Of a stretch of DNA of 12,086 bases, positions 1-7,609 are shown piece by piece. The DNA comes from Phoronis pallida (Eukaryota; Phoronida; Phoronidae): contig JAOXYC010192577.1 of the NCBI GenBank assembly GCA_028565715.1, positions 1-12,086 on the forward strand, read 5' to 3'. The notes under the pieces were generated by a model. It saw nothing but the letters and a program-made list of their open reading frames with translations, was not told the DNA's origin and did no database searches. Each line of letters begins with the position of its first letter. Positions within the stretch are counted from its first letter, which is position 1. The position numbers were made by a program, and so were the translations under genes.

Positions 1-326
1 GAAACAGTGTTTGTGGAATGTGACAACCTCTCTCTCAACAAACACGGTTGGGTTTGTCACAAATTATCGTCTGCTTGAGACGGTTATTTCTGTACTCTCT
101 TGAGACAAAGCCACAGACATGAGCAGCTTTTGGACGCCACACATCATCATCCTGTAGAAGCTACTAGGAATATATAATACAGATAATTCCAGATGAATAG
201 ATTTAAAACACAATGTTACTCCCTGGGTGGATAAAGACCTCAATTTTAACAATATTTTAGAATAAATTCATATCACCAAAACAACATTTTCAATCAAAAT
301 TGAGATTTGACTACAAAACAATGCAG
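1..326. other. Left edge, intron of the BRCA1-like gene with an unassigned stretch
   Basis: Positions 36-151 are less AT-rich and follow a usable minus-strand acceptor (TAGCTTCTACAG|GATGAT). The frame that would be in phase with exon 6 hits a stop at once, and the other frames are open for about 30-38 codons without resemblance to BRCT. It is therefore left unassigned. Confidence 0.4.
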
Positions 327-705
327 TAGAAATATATTGTAAAACTTCATGTCTGACTACTTTCCAAGATACAAACTTCGTTGTCGCAATAAGCCATTAC
401 TTGTGTACATATATGAAACGATTTTAGATTCAGCCAATAGTGATACTCAGCTCAAACTGAAAGAATCTGTAAATATTTATCTTACCAAGCCGATGCTCAA
501 TGTACAAGTTCATCATGTTGAACTTAGTCTTTTTTAAAATTGTGTTATCGATCAATTGTTTAGTTTTATTACTCTTGATGACTTTTGCTTGTACTTCCCT
601 TATTGCCTGGTTTTCATATATGTACACAAGTAATGTTGTCTTAAGTGACAACGAAGTTTGTATCTTCGAAACTAGTCAGACATGAAGTTTTACAATATAT
701 TTCTA
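327..705. mobile_element. Foldback MITE in the left-most intron
   Basis: Near-perfect inverted arms of about 92-94 bp (327-418 and 612-705) both begin TAGAAATATATTGTAAAAC. They enclose a unique AT-rich centre of roughly 190 bp. The outermost TA of each arm may be a TA target duplication, as for Tc1/mariner-derived MITEs, but the palindrome makes this uncertain. ORFs on both strands (349-537, 430-651, 500-685) lie across the arms, have no recognisable product and are treated as chance. No transposase is encoded, so mobility would depend on a protein made elsewhere. Confidence 0.8.
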
Positions 706-768
706 TTCTTAAAGCTCATCGTTTTGCACGTCCACACTATCGTTTAAATATAAGATGAAATGTTATAC

Positions 769-856
769 CTGGTTTCACTATCACGTGAGTAGTGGACGTG
801 GTAAACTTTGAAGAATAACGTCCACCAAACGTTCCAACCATCAATGGCACAAAAGG
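769..856 (-). CDS. Exon 6 of the BRCA1-like gene: BRCT repeat 1 core
   Basis: The acceptor is textbook (TTCATTTTTTCCCCAG|CC) and the donor is CCAG|GTATAA. The exon is 88 nt, phase 0 in and phase 1 out, the same length and phases as the human BRCA1 exon spanning codons 1663-1692. Residues 424-452 include FGGRYSSKFTTSTTHVIVKP. T-T-H-V falls at residues 22-25 of the exon, exactly as in human (..EETTHVVMK..), and the Lys at exon residue 28 is shared. In human the next exon supplies the phosphopeptide-binding Lys and the G-G-x-W motif. No matching exon is visible between 768 and 1, so it must lie outside the window. Confidence 0.88.
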
Positions 857-3800
857 CTGGGGAAAAAATGAATAATGGTTGATTACACAGATCAACACAA
901 AAAAGTGCATTCTATACATTTGACTCTTGGGTTAATTTGTAGCACAGGTTAATTCAACAGAGGATAGTAGTTAAATTTTGCATGTACACACAGTCAAATC
1001 ACCCTCACATTTTGCAAATTCATAGTAATTAAGTTTAAAAATACTTGACGACCTGCAAGGATATTTCCAGTGAAGCATGATGAACCTGGAGAGCGCAACT
1101 TGGAAGTTTAATGTGATACAGATGCAATGATAACTAAGTAAGTATCTGGACAATCCTGATTCTTTATAACTCCAGCTTACCTTCTGATCAATTTCAAGAC
1201 CACTTGCTATAACATTCATCTTCTTTCTCTCCAGCACAAGTTGTCCAGGTTCAATCTTTACTAGAGTCTCTTCCTCCACGTCTTTACTTATGCCATCTCC
1301 CATCATGCCATCCCACTGTTCCAAACAATCCCCAGTTCCAGACAAATGGTCACCACTTGGTTGCTTCTCGTCACTTTTGGATTTATATGAATTTTCCGTT
1401 TCTGGACAAATTTCAATGGCTGCTGCCTCACTGATTTTATCTGCATTGGATTGGTCACCTTTCAGGCATGTGACACCATTCCTGCTTTCTGACTGGTTGG
1501 TTGCATTACAAGGGGTGTGGTGTGTGGGTGTCAATAATGCAATGTCCTCATGTGATTGGTCCAGAGGGAAATCATCATCAAAGTCGACATCAAAGTCAGC
1601 TTCTGTCTGTAAGTTCTCAGTTTTAGGGGAGCAAACGTGACCAATTTTGGATCCAACTTCATAATTATATTTACTTTCTTCTTCCATTTTGTCCATTTCT
1701 GAAACTTCATCTAAATTGAGTTTTGACTTCTTTGCCTGTTGAGTAGACTCATCATCGACATCATTTGCAGTTACAAACGATTCATCTTCAGAGTTTGGAA
1801 ATGTGTAATTCTTCGCTTCACTGTCTCTATTTGCCAACTTCTCGTTGAGAAAGTCGACCAAATTTTCCTCTGATCCTGCTGTAAGTATTCAAATTGAATA
1901 TTAAGCAATGGAAGGTAAGGAAGGAAACAATAAACAACAGCTTTCAGAAAAGTTGACTCCTGATTATATTGTATACAAAGGTTTTCAACTGTGTTGGTGA
2001 TAACAATTGAACTAGTATAGTTGGGCAAAAGCCCTTCCTTAATAGACATAACTCACTGGTTAAAAACATGCCTGTTTTTTGCTTGATGGAGCTTTGTTAG
2101 AGTTTTTTCGTATTGTCGAAAAAGTGCTTGTTATTACACCAACTGCAGCCAGACGAACGAGCACTTTTTCGACGATATGAAAAAACTCTAACAAAGCTCC
2201 ATCAAGCAAAAACAGTTGTGTTTTTAACCAATAATTGAACTATCAATTTATTTTGTCAGAATTCAAAAAATCATAAAATGAGTTCCCTCTCATTTTCAAA
2301 TAAAAGGTTTCATTATTTTAGGATGCACTCAAACCCTGCTCAAGGGGCACCAAACTCTCAGCTCCAAAAACAACGATCAGCCTCCTTCACCTTCAATTTA
2401 TTCAAGACTGTTAACAATTATGTAATAAGCCCTGTAGTATTAGTGTAAAATGTGTATTTGGTGAGAGAAATAATATAATGGTTATAGCTGAAAGCAAAGC
2501 ACCTTGTTTGCAAGGCTTCCCAAACCTACATTTTAAAATAATTATGAAAAAAATCCAAGTAAATATTTGCAGAAAATCCATTGTGTAGTTGCAGAAATAC
2601 TTGTATTTAAATGTTACCATTATTCTTCAACATATCAGTAATCTGTGCAAGTCCTTCAGTGTCCCCATCTGCCTCCAGCTGGCGCTGTAGACTGGACATC
2701 TGGTTTTCCAACAATTTAAGTCTTCTTTCAGCTTCTTGTCTTTGCTAGAAATCAAGCATTTGGGAAAAAAATAAATATGTGATTTTTTTGTTATAAAACT
2801 GTACTTGGATATTGGCCAGTATTTCTTTATCATATTTTAAATCTAAGATTTAGCAAAAATTACTTCAATATAAAGCTTTAAACTTGAAATCAAAGAAATT
2901 ATGAGTAATAACTTTATAGTTTCACAAGACAAAACTGGAATTTTATTCAAATTTGGTCTAGCCAGATTGTTTATCCTGTTTGTCATGTAGATTGTGGACA
3001 GTTCCAAATGTTTGATTGAAATCATTGATACTGCAATTTTACAAAATTCTAATTCCTTTAATTGAGGCTTGTATATGGAAAATGAAATCGTTTGCTGAGA
3101 AGCACGAGTCGCATTTCATTGTACGTCAACACACGCAATTTGCATTGTTCTGCACGACAAACCTCGATTTTGATTCAAAATTTGTCTTCGTGATATGAGT
3201 CTTTTCAATTGTCCAATCACTAACCTGTGTACTGAGAAACACGCTCTGTTGTGAGGAGTAAACACTGGACAATGATAGGTTGAATCGTCCACCAGTCACT
3301 GTGCTTGTCTGACTACTCTGTCCTAGAATAAAATAAAAAGAATTCTGATGACTAAAGATGAAAGTGCTGATCCTTACCAAAATGACCTAAACAATCTGAT
3401 GCCTAGAATCTTGGAAGGCCTTGAATTTCACAGTAGCGTATCTGTACAGATTGCAAAACCGGATGTTGCCCCTATAACAACCAATTTCTGTACGCGTTGT
3501 GTGTAAATTGATTGGGAGTACAGTTTTGGGTTCTTTTTGTTTCGTACAGTTTCGGGTTCTTCAATCACATCTAAACCAACAACGCGTACAGAAATTGGTT
3601 GTTATATCGACAACATCCGGTTTTGCAATCTGTACAGATACGCTACTGTGAGATTGGGTCCAACAAGGAGGGAGAGCCAAGATCAGTAAGGTGTTGGAGC
3701 AATAAATTAAGCCAATGCGCTCCGAGACTAGTCAGCTGATGACGTTTGCGCCCACAAATGCCACTTTAAGCTTAGGCCACACTAAAATCTTTTGACTTCT

Positions 3801-5614
3801 TTGGACAAATGAAAAGTATAAGACCAGTGACAAAACTGAGAAATTTAAAGTATAAAAAAAATTCACACCCATCTTTTCGAAGTCCGTTTCGGGTTCTTTG
3901 GCCTTCTTGAAGGTTATTGGAAACGGGTTTATAAAACGATCCTCGTCCTCCTCTTCCTCTTCACTTCCCGACAGGTTTTCATCAGGTTCTGAAATAGCCA
4001 ATAGATGTCGCTGTGATTTCTCAAAATGGAGATCTTCAAAATAATTACACGTATTAGTGCTAATTTGACAGTTCGATATTCTAACTAGTTCTGAAATATA
4101 ACAAATCCACTGACTGTAAAGATAAAGTGACAGTTTTTTGCGTTCCCAATTTCATCTTTTTGCAGACGGTTAAATAAATACTCAAAACAAAGGCGGCAGT
4201 CTGGATCCTGAACGCCACGATGCAAATTTGAAGAAATAAATAGTAATGGAGAAGAAATACCCAAATAAAATGACTGTAAAATGTTATATTTCGAGTTTGA
4301 AAAAGGGTTTTTTAAACCCGAAATATAACATGTTTACAGTCGTTTTATTTGATTATTTCTTCTCCATTAGGCCTATCTTTTTGTAGTTATACAGTCCATC
4401 AGATTTGCAAATTATTTGTACATGACCATTATACAGTAGTTCAGTGTTAGTCCTCCAATTGTACGATCAATGCCCTATATGATCATTGGTCGTGGGACCA
4501 TCAGCCACATGACCAGATTATCGACACGCAGTTGAACATGCACGAAAGGGATACATCTATTCGCTCGGGTTACAAGATATACCTTAACATTGTACCCACC
4601 TATTGCACCTAGAGAAGCACCCTAAAACGCACTGCACAAAGATCCCGGGCGCAGCACGGGTTTGTGCTAGTTAATTAGCAAGTAAGCCTTTTGGCAACAG
4701 ACAATGTTTCCGTTTTAAACTGACAAAGTCTCAACAAAGTTAAAACAAAAAAGTAGTTCACCGGTAATGCTCACTGATATCAAAACTTCCGGGCTATGAT
4801 TAGATTGATCTTTTTTTATTTATAGGTGATACTTTACAGCTTCCAATGACAACAGTAAAGTCCCCTTGAGATATATATGTCAAGTGTTTCTAGATTAAGG
4901 TCTTATTATGGGTGTTCCAGTGATAATAACTCATCGAACCGAGTACTTATATACCCTTAAGGTGAGTTATTCATGTCTCGAGTATCATAAAGGTGACAGA
5001 GATTATTTCATGAGAGAGATTTTACTATTATTTCATTATATTGGCTTACTAAAATCAATGCAGTCAATGTGTTTCAAATTTCCGAGTTCGTATAACAGAA
5101 CGTTTTCATTGAGAACAGATCCTTTAATTTATTTATATTTTGGGGAAAATATCAGTGGAATAAATCGTTAATTCATCACATTTTAAAAAATCGAGTTGTT
5201 TATTCAAGCATTGATATGCGGATTATCGTAAAACATGCGCTTACCACTTTTCGGAAATACTGCATGATGTACATTTGTCTATGCAACACTTCTTACGAGA
5301 GAATTTCAGGGAAATTAATTAATACAAATGATTTATAAAATCAGTCATAAAATGAAATATTATCATGACTTCTCAATAGTCTACTTACCCTTTAAATCCG
5401 TAAGCCCACACACCATTTGATCTGTCTTCAACTGCTGTAAATGTGCCACCATATCTCGCTGTGCTTTCTCCATCTTCCAACGCGCCATCTTGGCCTCATT
5501 ATCCAGATTATTTGCTTTACTTTTATGGATTACTCTTTCTCTCTGATTCTTGATTTTAACTTGACTGAAACTTTTAGCAGATTCCCTGGTGAATCTTTCC
5601 ACGTCGTCTTCCAT
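769..5614 (-). CDS. BRCA1: BRCA1-like gene, 3'-truncated by window edge; six coding exons
   Basis: Joined exons are 5614-5389, 3988-3869, 3322-3225, 2744-2618, 1878-1181 and 856-769. They keep one reading frame for 452 codons and continue off the left edge. Family assignment rests on three things. First, the junction before residue 149 reads ..STQ|QR.., as human BRCA1 codons 1395/1396 do (TTQ|QR). Second, a heptad-like segment follows with Leu157, Leu160 and Met164 where human has L1404, L1407 and M1411, the PALB2-binding face. Third, the BRCT start has Ser416-Gly417 (human S1655-G1656) and, 29 residues later, T-T-H-V in register. BRCA1 is a nuclear homologous-recombination and checkpoint scaffold whose BRCT pair binds phospho-Ser-x-x-Phe partners. 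The usual N-terminal RING, which pairs with BARD1, is absent, and the large central exon is reduced to residues 76-115. BARD1 also has an S-G-L BRCT start, but the coiled coil and intron positions favour BRCA1. Human positions are recalled from memory; no search was run. Confidence 0.85.
1181..1878 (-). CDS. Exon 5 of the BRCA1-like gene: acidic linker leading into BRCT1
   Basis: This is the largest exon (698 nt), phase 1 in and phase 0 out, with acceptor CTTACAG|CAG and donor CAGAAG|GTAAGC. It codes for residues 191-423. It contains a basic patch AKKSKLN (239-245) that could serve nuclear import, an acidic-aromatic run DFDVDFDDDF (285-294), an S-P-K site (274-276) and T-P sites (307-313). 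A sumoylation consensus L-V-K-I-E-P has its Lys at 398. The BRCT repeat begins near NVIASGLEIDQK (412-423). The human region from codon 1396 to 1662 is split over four exons totalling about the same length (801 nt against 825 nt for exons 4+5 here), so three introns differ. The first acceptor position is ambiguous: exon start is 1878 or 1875. Confidence 0.85.
1876..1881 (-). promoter_or_regulatory. Tandem NAGNAG splice acceptor
   Basis: On the minus strand the acceptor of exon 5 reads ACAGCAG|GATCAG, with AG pairs ending at 1879 and 1876. Either choice keeps the frame. The first gives Ala-Gly-Ser after residue 190; the second gives Gly-Ser and drops the Ala. Confidence 0.65.
2057..2230. mobile_element. 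Foldback MITE in intron 4
   Basis: Arms 2057-2133 and 2155-2230 are about 90% complementary by eye and start TGGTTAAAAAC. Both contain the motif GCTTGATGGAGCTTTGTTAG. The loop is only about 21 bp, so the transcript could form a long hairpin. There is no coding capacity and no obvious target-site duplication. Confidence 0.8.
2618..2744 (-). CDS. Exon 4 of the BRCA1-like gene: PALB2-type coiled coil
   Basis: The acceptor is TTGATTTCTAG|CAA and the donor is AATG|GTAACA. The exon starts in phase 0 and ends in phase 1. It encodes residues 149-190, starting QRQEAERRLKLLENQM. Hydrophobic heptad positions Leu157, Leu160, Met164, Leu167 and Leu171 align without gaps on human L1404, L1407, M1411, L1414 and L1418. 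Human M1400 is replaced by Ala153. In human BRCA1 this helix binds the PALB2 coiled coil and so recruits BRCA2 and RAD51. A conserved role is inferred, not shown. Confidence 0.85.
3225..3322 (-). CDS. Exon 3 of the BRCA1-like gene: SQ/TQ-rich segment
   Basis: The acceptor is strong (TTTTATTTTATTCTAG|GA) and the donor is CAG|GTTAGT. Phase 1 in and phase 0 out matches the equivalent human exon (89 nt there, 98 nt here). Residues 116-148 are Ser/Thr/Gln-rich and hold three ATM/ATR-type S/T-Q sites at 119-120, 139-140 and 147-148. In human BRCA1 the matching exon carries the ATM site S1387 and T1394-Q. Anchored on the shared 3' junction, the SQ here is one residue away from S1387 and the TQ coincides. 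Confidence 0.8.
3428..3651. mobile_element. Foldback MITE in intron 2
   Basis: Arms 3428-3500 and 3579-3651 are almost perfectly complementary; each begins TCACAGTAGCGTATCTGTAC and differs from its partner at only a few bases. The 78-bp centre holds two tandem-like copies of a GTACAGTTT(T/C)GGGTTCTT motif. It is non-coding and sits between exons 3 and 2 of the BRCA1-like gene. The very high arm identity suggests a young insertion. Confidence 0.82.
3869..3988 (-). CDS. Exon 2 of the BRCA1-like gene: acidic linker
   Basis: The acceptor is CTATTTCAG|AA and the donor is ATGG|GTGTGA, phase 1 at both ends. The exon codes for residues 76-115. It opens with ..PDENLSGSEEEEEDEDRF.., a strongly acidic run, followed by a Pro/Lys stretch. 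The start recalls the E-E-N-L-S-S-E-D-E-E stretch near the 3' end of human BRCA1's giant central exon; this is suggestive only. The 3' junction splits a Gly codon (G|GA), as in human BRCA1, where the central exon ends within Gly1366. A second in-line GT two bases on would break the frame with exon 3, so the first GT was chosen. Confidence 0.75.
4244..4369. mobile_element. Short foldback MITE in intron 1
   Basis: Arms of roughly 56-60 bp (4244-4303 and 4314-4369) begin TAATGGAGAAGAAAT and meet at a central AAAGGGTTTTTTAAACCC-like turn. It has almost no loop. The outer TA on each side could be a TA target duplication. It is non-coding. Confidence 0.78.
5389..5614 (-). CDS. Exon 1 of the BRCA1-like gene: start codon and novel N-terminus
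   Basis: The exon starts at an ATG in good context (AAAAATGG) and ends at a perfect donor (G|GTAAGT), phase 1. It encodes residues 1-75, beginning MEDDVERFTRE. The segment is rich in Lys, Arg, Gln and Glu and looks helical, with basic clusters around KIKNQRERVIHKSK and a helical stretch around MARWKMEKAQRD. The frame upstream meets a TGA eight codons before the ATG, and no AG dinucleotide lies between the two. So this exon cannot easily be internal to a longer frame. I recognise no domain in it; in particular there is no Cys/His pattern of a RING finger. It may be a replacement N-terminus or one of several alternative starts. Confidence 0.8.
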
Positions 5615-5857
5615 TTTTGATGTTGCGATATTGTTTCAGTGTTCACAATTTTCGATTATGGTGCGATATCGTCTGCTTAATTTTTAATCCGTTTCCTATC
5701 TCCAAGGCACTTGACGCGTGTGCTTACGCAAATAAATAAGTTAATGCGTGATTCAATTAATTAGCAAAATCAATGTATTATTTATATCAAAATGAGCTTT
5801 GTGAAGTAAAATATTTGGAATATACATTGTCCAATCTATGGAGTCATCGTCATGCCT
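5615..5857. other. 5' flank of the BRCA1-like gene
   Basis: No open frame of note. This should contain the 5' UTR and promoter of the minus-strand gene. There is no clear TATA box at the expected spacing. An ACGCGT palindrome at 5714-5719, inside TTGACGCGTG, resembles cell-cycle promoter boxes but is a single short match. Confidence 0.4.
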
Positions 5858-5910
5858 TTAATAAAAATATGTTTCCCATTTCACTCGAGTAATGTTAGAT
5901 TTTGAAGATC
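5858..5910 (-). CDS. Possible terminal exon of the upstream minus-strand gene
   Basis: The acceptor CACTCATTTCGTCTGCAG|GA is plausible. In phase 1 it reads 17 codons (..SSKSNITRVKWETYFY) to a TAA at 5858. The phase fits the exon ending at 6469. No strong poly(A) signal is seen; the downstream flank is AT-rich with AATAAT-like words. It lies antisense to the small ORF 5892-5999, and at most one of the two is likely real. Confidence 0.22.
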
Positions 5911-5999
5911 CTGCAGACGAAATGAGTGTCGTGAAAAAAGCAAAACTGAAAAGAGAAAAAAAAATGCTGATTGAAAAGGGAAACCTTCAATTACAATAA
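5892..5999 (+). CDS. Small ORF of 35 codons, divergent from the BRCA1-like gene
   Basis: It reads MLDFEDPADEM and then a Lys-rich stretch (VVKKAKLKREKKML), ending in TAA followed by further stops. The composition looks more like protein than the surrounding AT-rich noise. It starts about 280 bp from the opposing ATG at 5614, a spacing seen at bidirectional promoters. No splice donor follows within the frame, so it would be a complete micro-ORF or a chance frame. No family is recognised. Confidence 0.22.
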   Translation: MLDFEDPADEMSVVKKAKLKREKKMLIEKGNLQLQ

Positions 6000-6468
6000 T
6001 AATAGACTGATATTATTATTTGTCATTTTTCTTTTCAAACTTGTGCTTTACAAATCCCAACATTCCAACCTGAAAGAGTTTATTCGCATTTTAATGTCAA
6101 TTTATAAAAAAAATCAAAAATATAAATATTTAGTTTACAAATACCAAAACCCAGTATGATATATGATTCGTGTTTTCTAAATAACTTTAAAAAAAGATTG
6201 TTAATGATTGATTTCATAGTTACTGGATTATCCATTTTGGAAATGCTAATGTTTTTTTACAAACTATTTTTTTGTTCATTTTGATCTTATTCGCCTTTTT
6301 AGATATCGATTTTGAAATTGTGAATTTTTCTGGGTATTTAACATGGACAGATTGAACTGTCAAAATGGTTTTGATTTCAAATTACTCATTCAGAGTTTAA
6401 GTGATGTGGCCTAAAAAGGCAAATTTAGGTTTTCCTATTTGAGATTCTTTTAAACTCACCCCATTCAC

Positions 6469-6543
6469 CTGTGTTTGCTTGAAACGCCTTTTGGAAATAT
6501 CCGGATTTCAACTTTATCCCGATTTTATTCAATTTACTCCATA
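6469..6543 (-). CDS. Candidate internal exon of the upstream minus-strand gene
   Basis: The donor is good (ACACAG|GTGAAT) and the acceptor weak (GATGTAAATGATAG|TA). It is 75 nt, phase 1 at both ends. It encodes WSKLNKIGIKLKSGYFQKAF and a few more residues. Joined to the exon ending at 8556, the split codon becomes Val and the text runs ..RPRGYTIKT-V-WSKLNKIG... That is the order seen in the last helices of death domains (W..RG.TV..L...L.KIG). An ATG at 6550 in the same frame would alternatively let it be a first exon. The resemblance is from memory and weak. Confidence 0.35.
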
Positions 6544-7607
6544 CTATCATTTACATCCCCAAACAGTGGATTAAAACATAGGAAAACAACTAAGCCGTAA
6601 CAATATGAATGTCTTATTAAGTATGAATTCTGGCAGAGAAAGAAATTTACAGCCACAGTAACTAAGCAGCCGATGAGATTATCACGAAAGTACGATAAAA
6701 CTCACAAAACCCTTGTCGATAAGCTATTTGCCGTCATGTTGATGTTGATTTTGCTTTTATATTATGAAGGAAAGGTTAATTGGGGAGTCTTGACCGGAGA
6801 CAGAGTTTGTACATGACGTCATTACGTAAGGTTAATCAATTATGTTTATTATTTATTTACGAATTTATTGTCTCGAACAACTTTAAGTGATAGACTCCAC
6901 CCAATATATCAAACTTGTAGGCTACTTACAAAACGAAAAATTTGTACCAAGGAAAACCTACTGCCAAATTACACAAGAAGAAAAGGGAAACATTAGAATT
7001 TCATACAACCAGTTTTGTTGATTTTTTTACAAATTTATATGGTGAAACAAGTAGAAATACATGAAAAACAAACGTTTTTCATAAAATGTAGTCAAATCTG
7101 CGCTCAATACAGGTCAAGAAAACGTTTGAACTTTGATTGCAGTCTTAACATTTGAAAACAAACCGGTAGAGAAGTTTGTTGACAAATTGGATAAAATAGC
7201 AACGTTTTTTTGAAACACTCTGTCAGCTCCACGGAGTTTTATTTTTGCCGTTTCGATGTAATTATTTTTTCAAAAAACTACACTACAGAATTTTTTGAAA
7301 ATTTTCGACTGCATTCAAAATTCTAATTCTTTCGACCTGCTTAAAGCAAAGATTTGCACATTTTTTATAAAAAAAAGTGTTTGAAGGGTTAAAAAAGCCG
7401 AGACAGTAACTTTAAAATGAAGCTGACATCATCGAGTCATCTGCACCCCTCATGCAGTTTAAAAATATTCAGACAGTTACAAATAAAAGAGAACGTTTTC
7501 CATCGTACCAAACAACTAACACTACTTTTAAAAAACAAATGATTTAAAACATTCACGAATTTCTCAAACCCATTTTTTAGTTGGGCATTTCCACATAACA
7601 TTAAACA
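6544..7607. other. AT-rich non-coding stretch
   Basis: Probable intron or intergenic DNA with homopolymer A and T runs. It contains a short inverted pair, ATTGGGGAGTCT (6779-6790) and AGACTCCACCCAAT (6892-6905). Between them lies a perfect TGACGTCA octamer. No other gene is supported. Confidence 0.5.
6813..6822. promoter_or_regulatory. Perfect CRE palindrome
   Basis: ATGACGTCAT contains the full CREB/ATF site TGACGTCA, followed by ATTACGTAAG, itself a near-palindrome of the C/EBP-ATF type. There is no promoter evidence next to it, and it may lie within a small inverted-repeat element. Confidence 0.3.
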
Positions 7608-7609
7608 TA

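Noticed and set aside
36-151. Minus-strand frame after TTCTACAG, reading DDDVWRPKAAHVCGF
   Set aside because: Exon 6 ends in phase 1, and that phase meets a stop codon at once here; no BRCT motif is visible.
971-1180. Extension of the exon 5 frame past the donor to a stop at 971
   Set aside because: A good GTAAGC donor at 1180 joins in phase to exon 6, which restores the BRCT sequence; the extension is intron read-through.
1290-1640. Plus-strand ORF of 116 codons
   Set aside because: Antisense shadow of exon 5 of the BRCA1-like gene.
4908-5171. Plus-strand ORF of 87 codons in intron 1
   Set aside because: No recognisable domain, no splice signals or conservation evidence; it lies antisense in an intron and is hydrophobic/AT-driven.
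5240-5310. Minus-strand mini-exon with Cys-rich text (KCCIDKCTSCSISEK) and a good GTAAGC donor in intron 1
   Set aside because: Its length (44 or 47 nt) would break the frame between exons 1 and 2, so at most it is a cryptic or poison exon.
6600-6650. Strong minus-strand acceptor TTTCTTTCTCTGCCAG near 6629
   Set aside because: The two other phases stop within about 20 codons; the phase-0 frame ends at a stop after 31 codons with unconvincing hydrophobic text and no usable donor.
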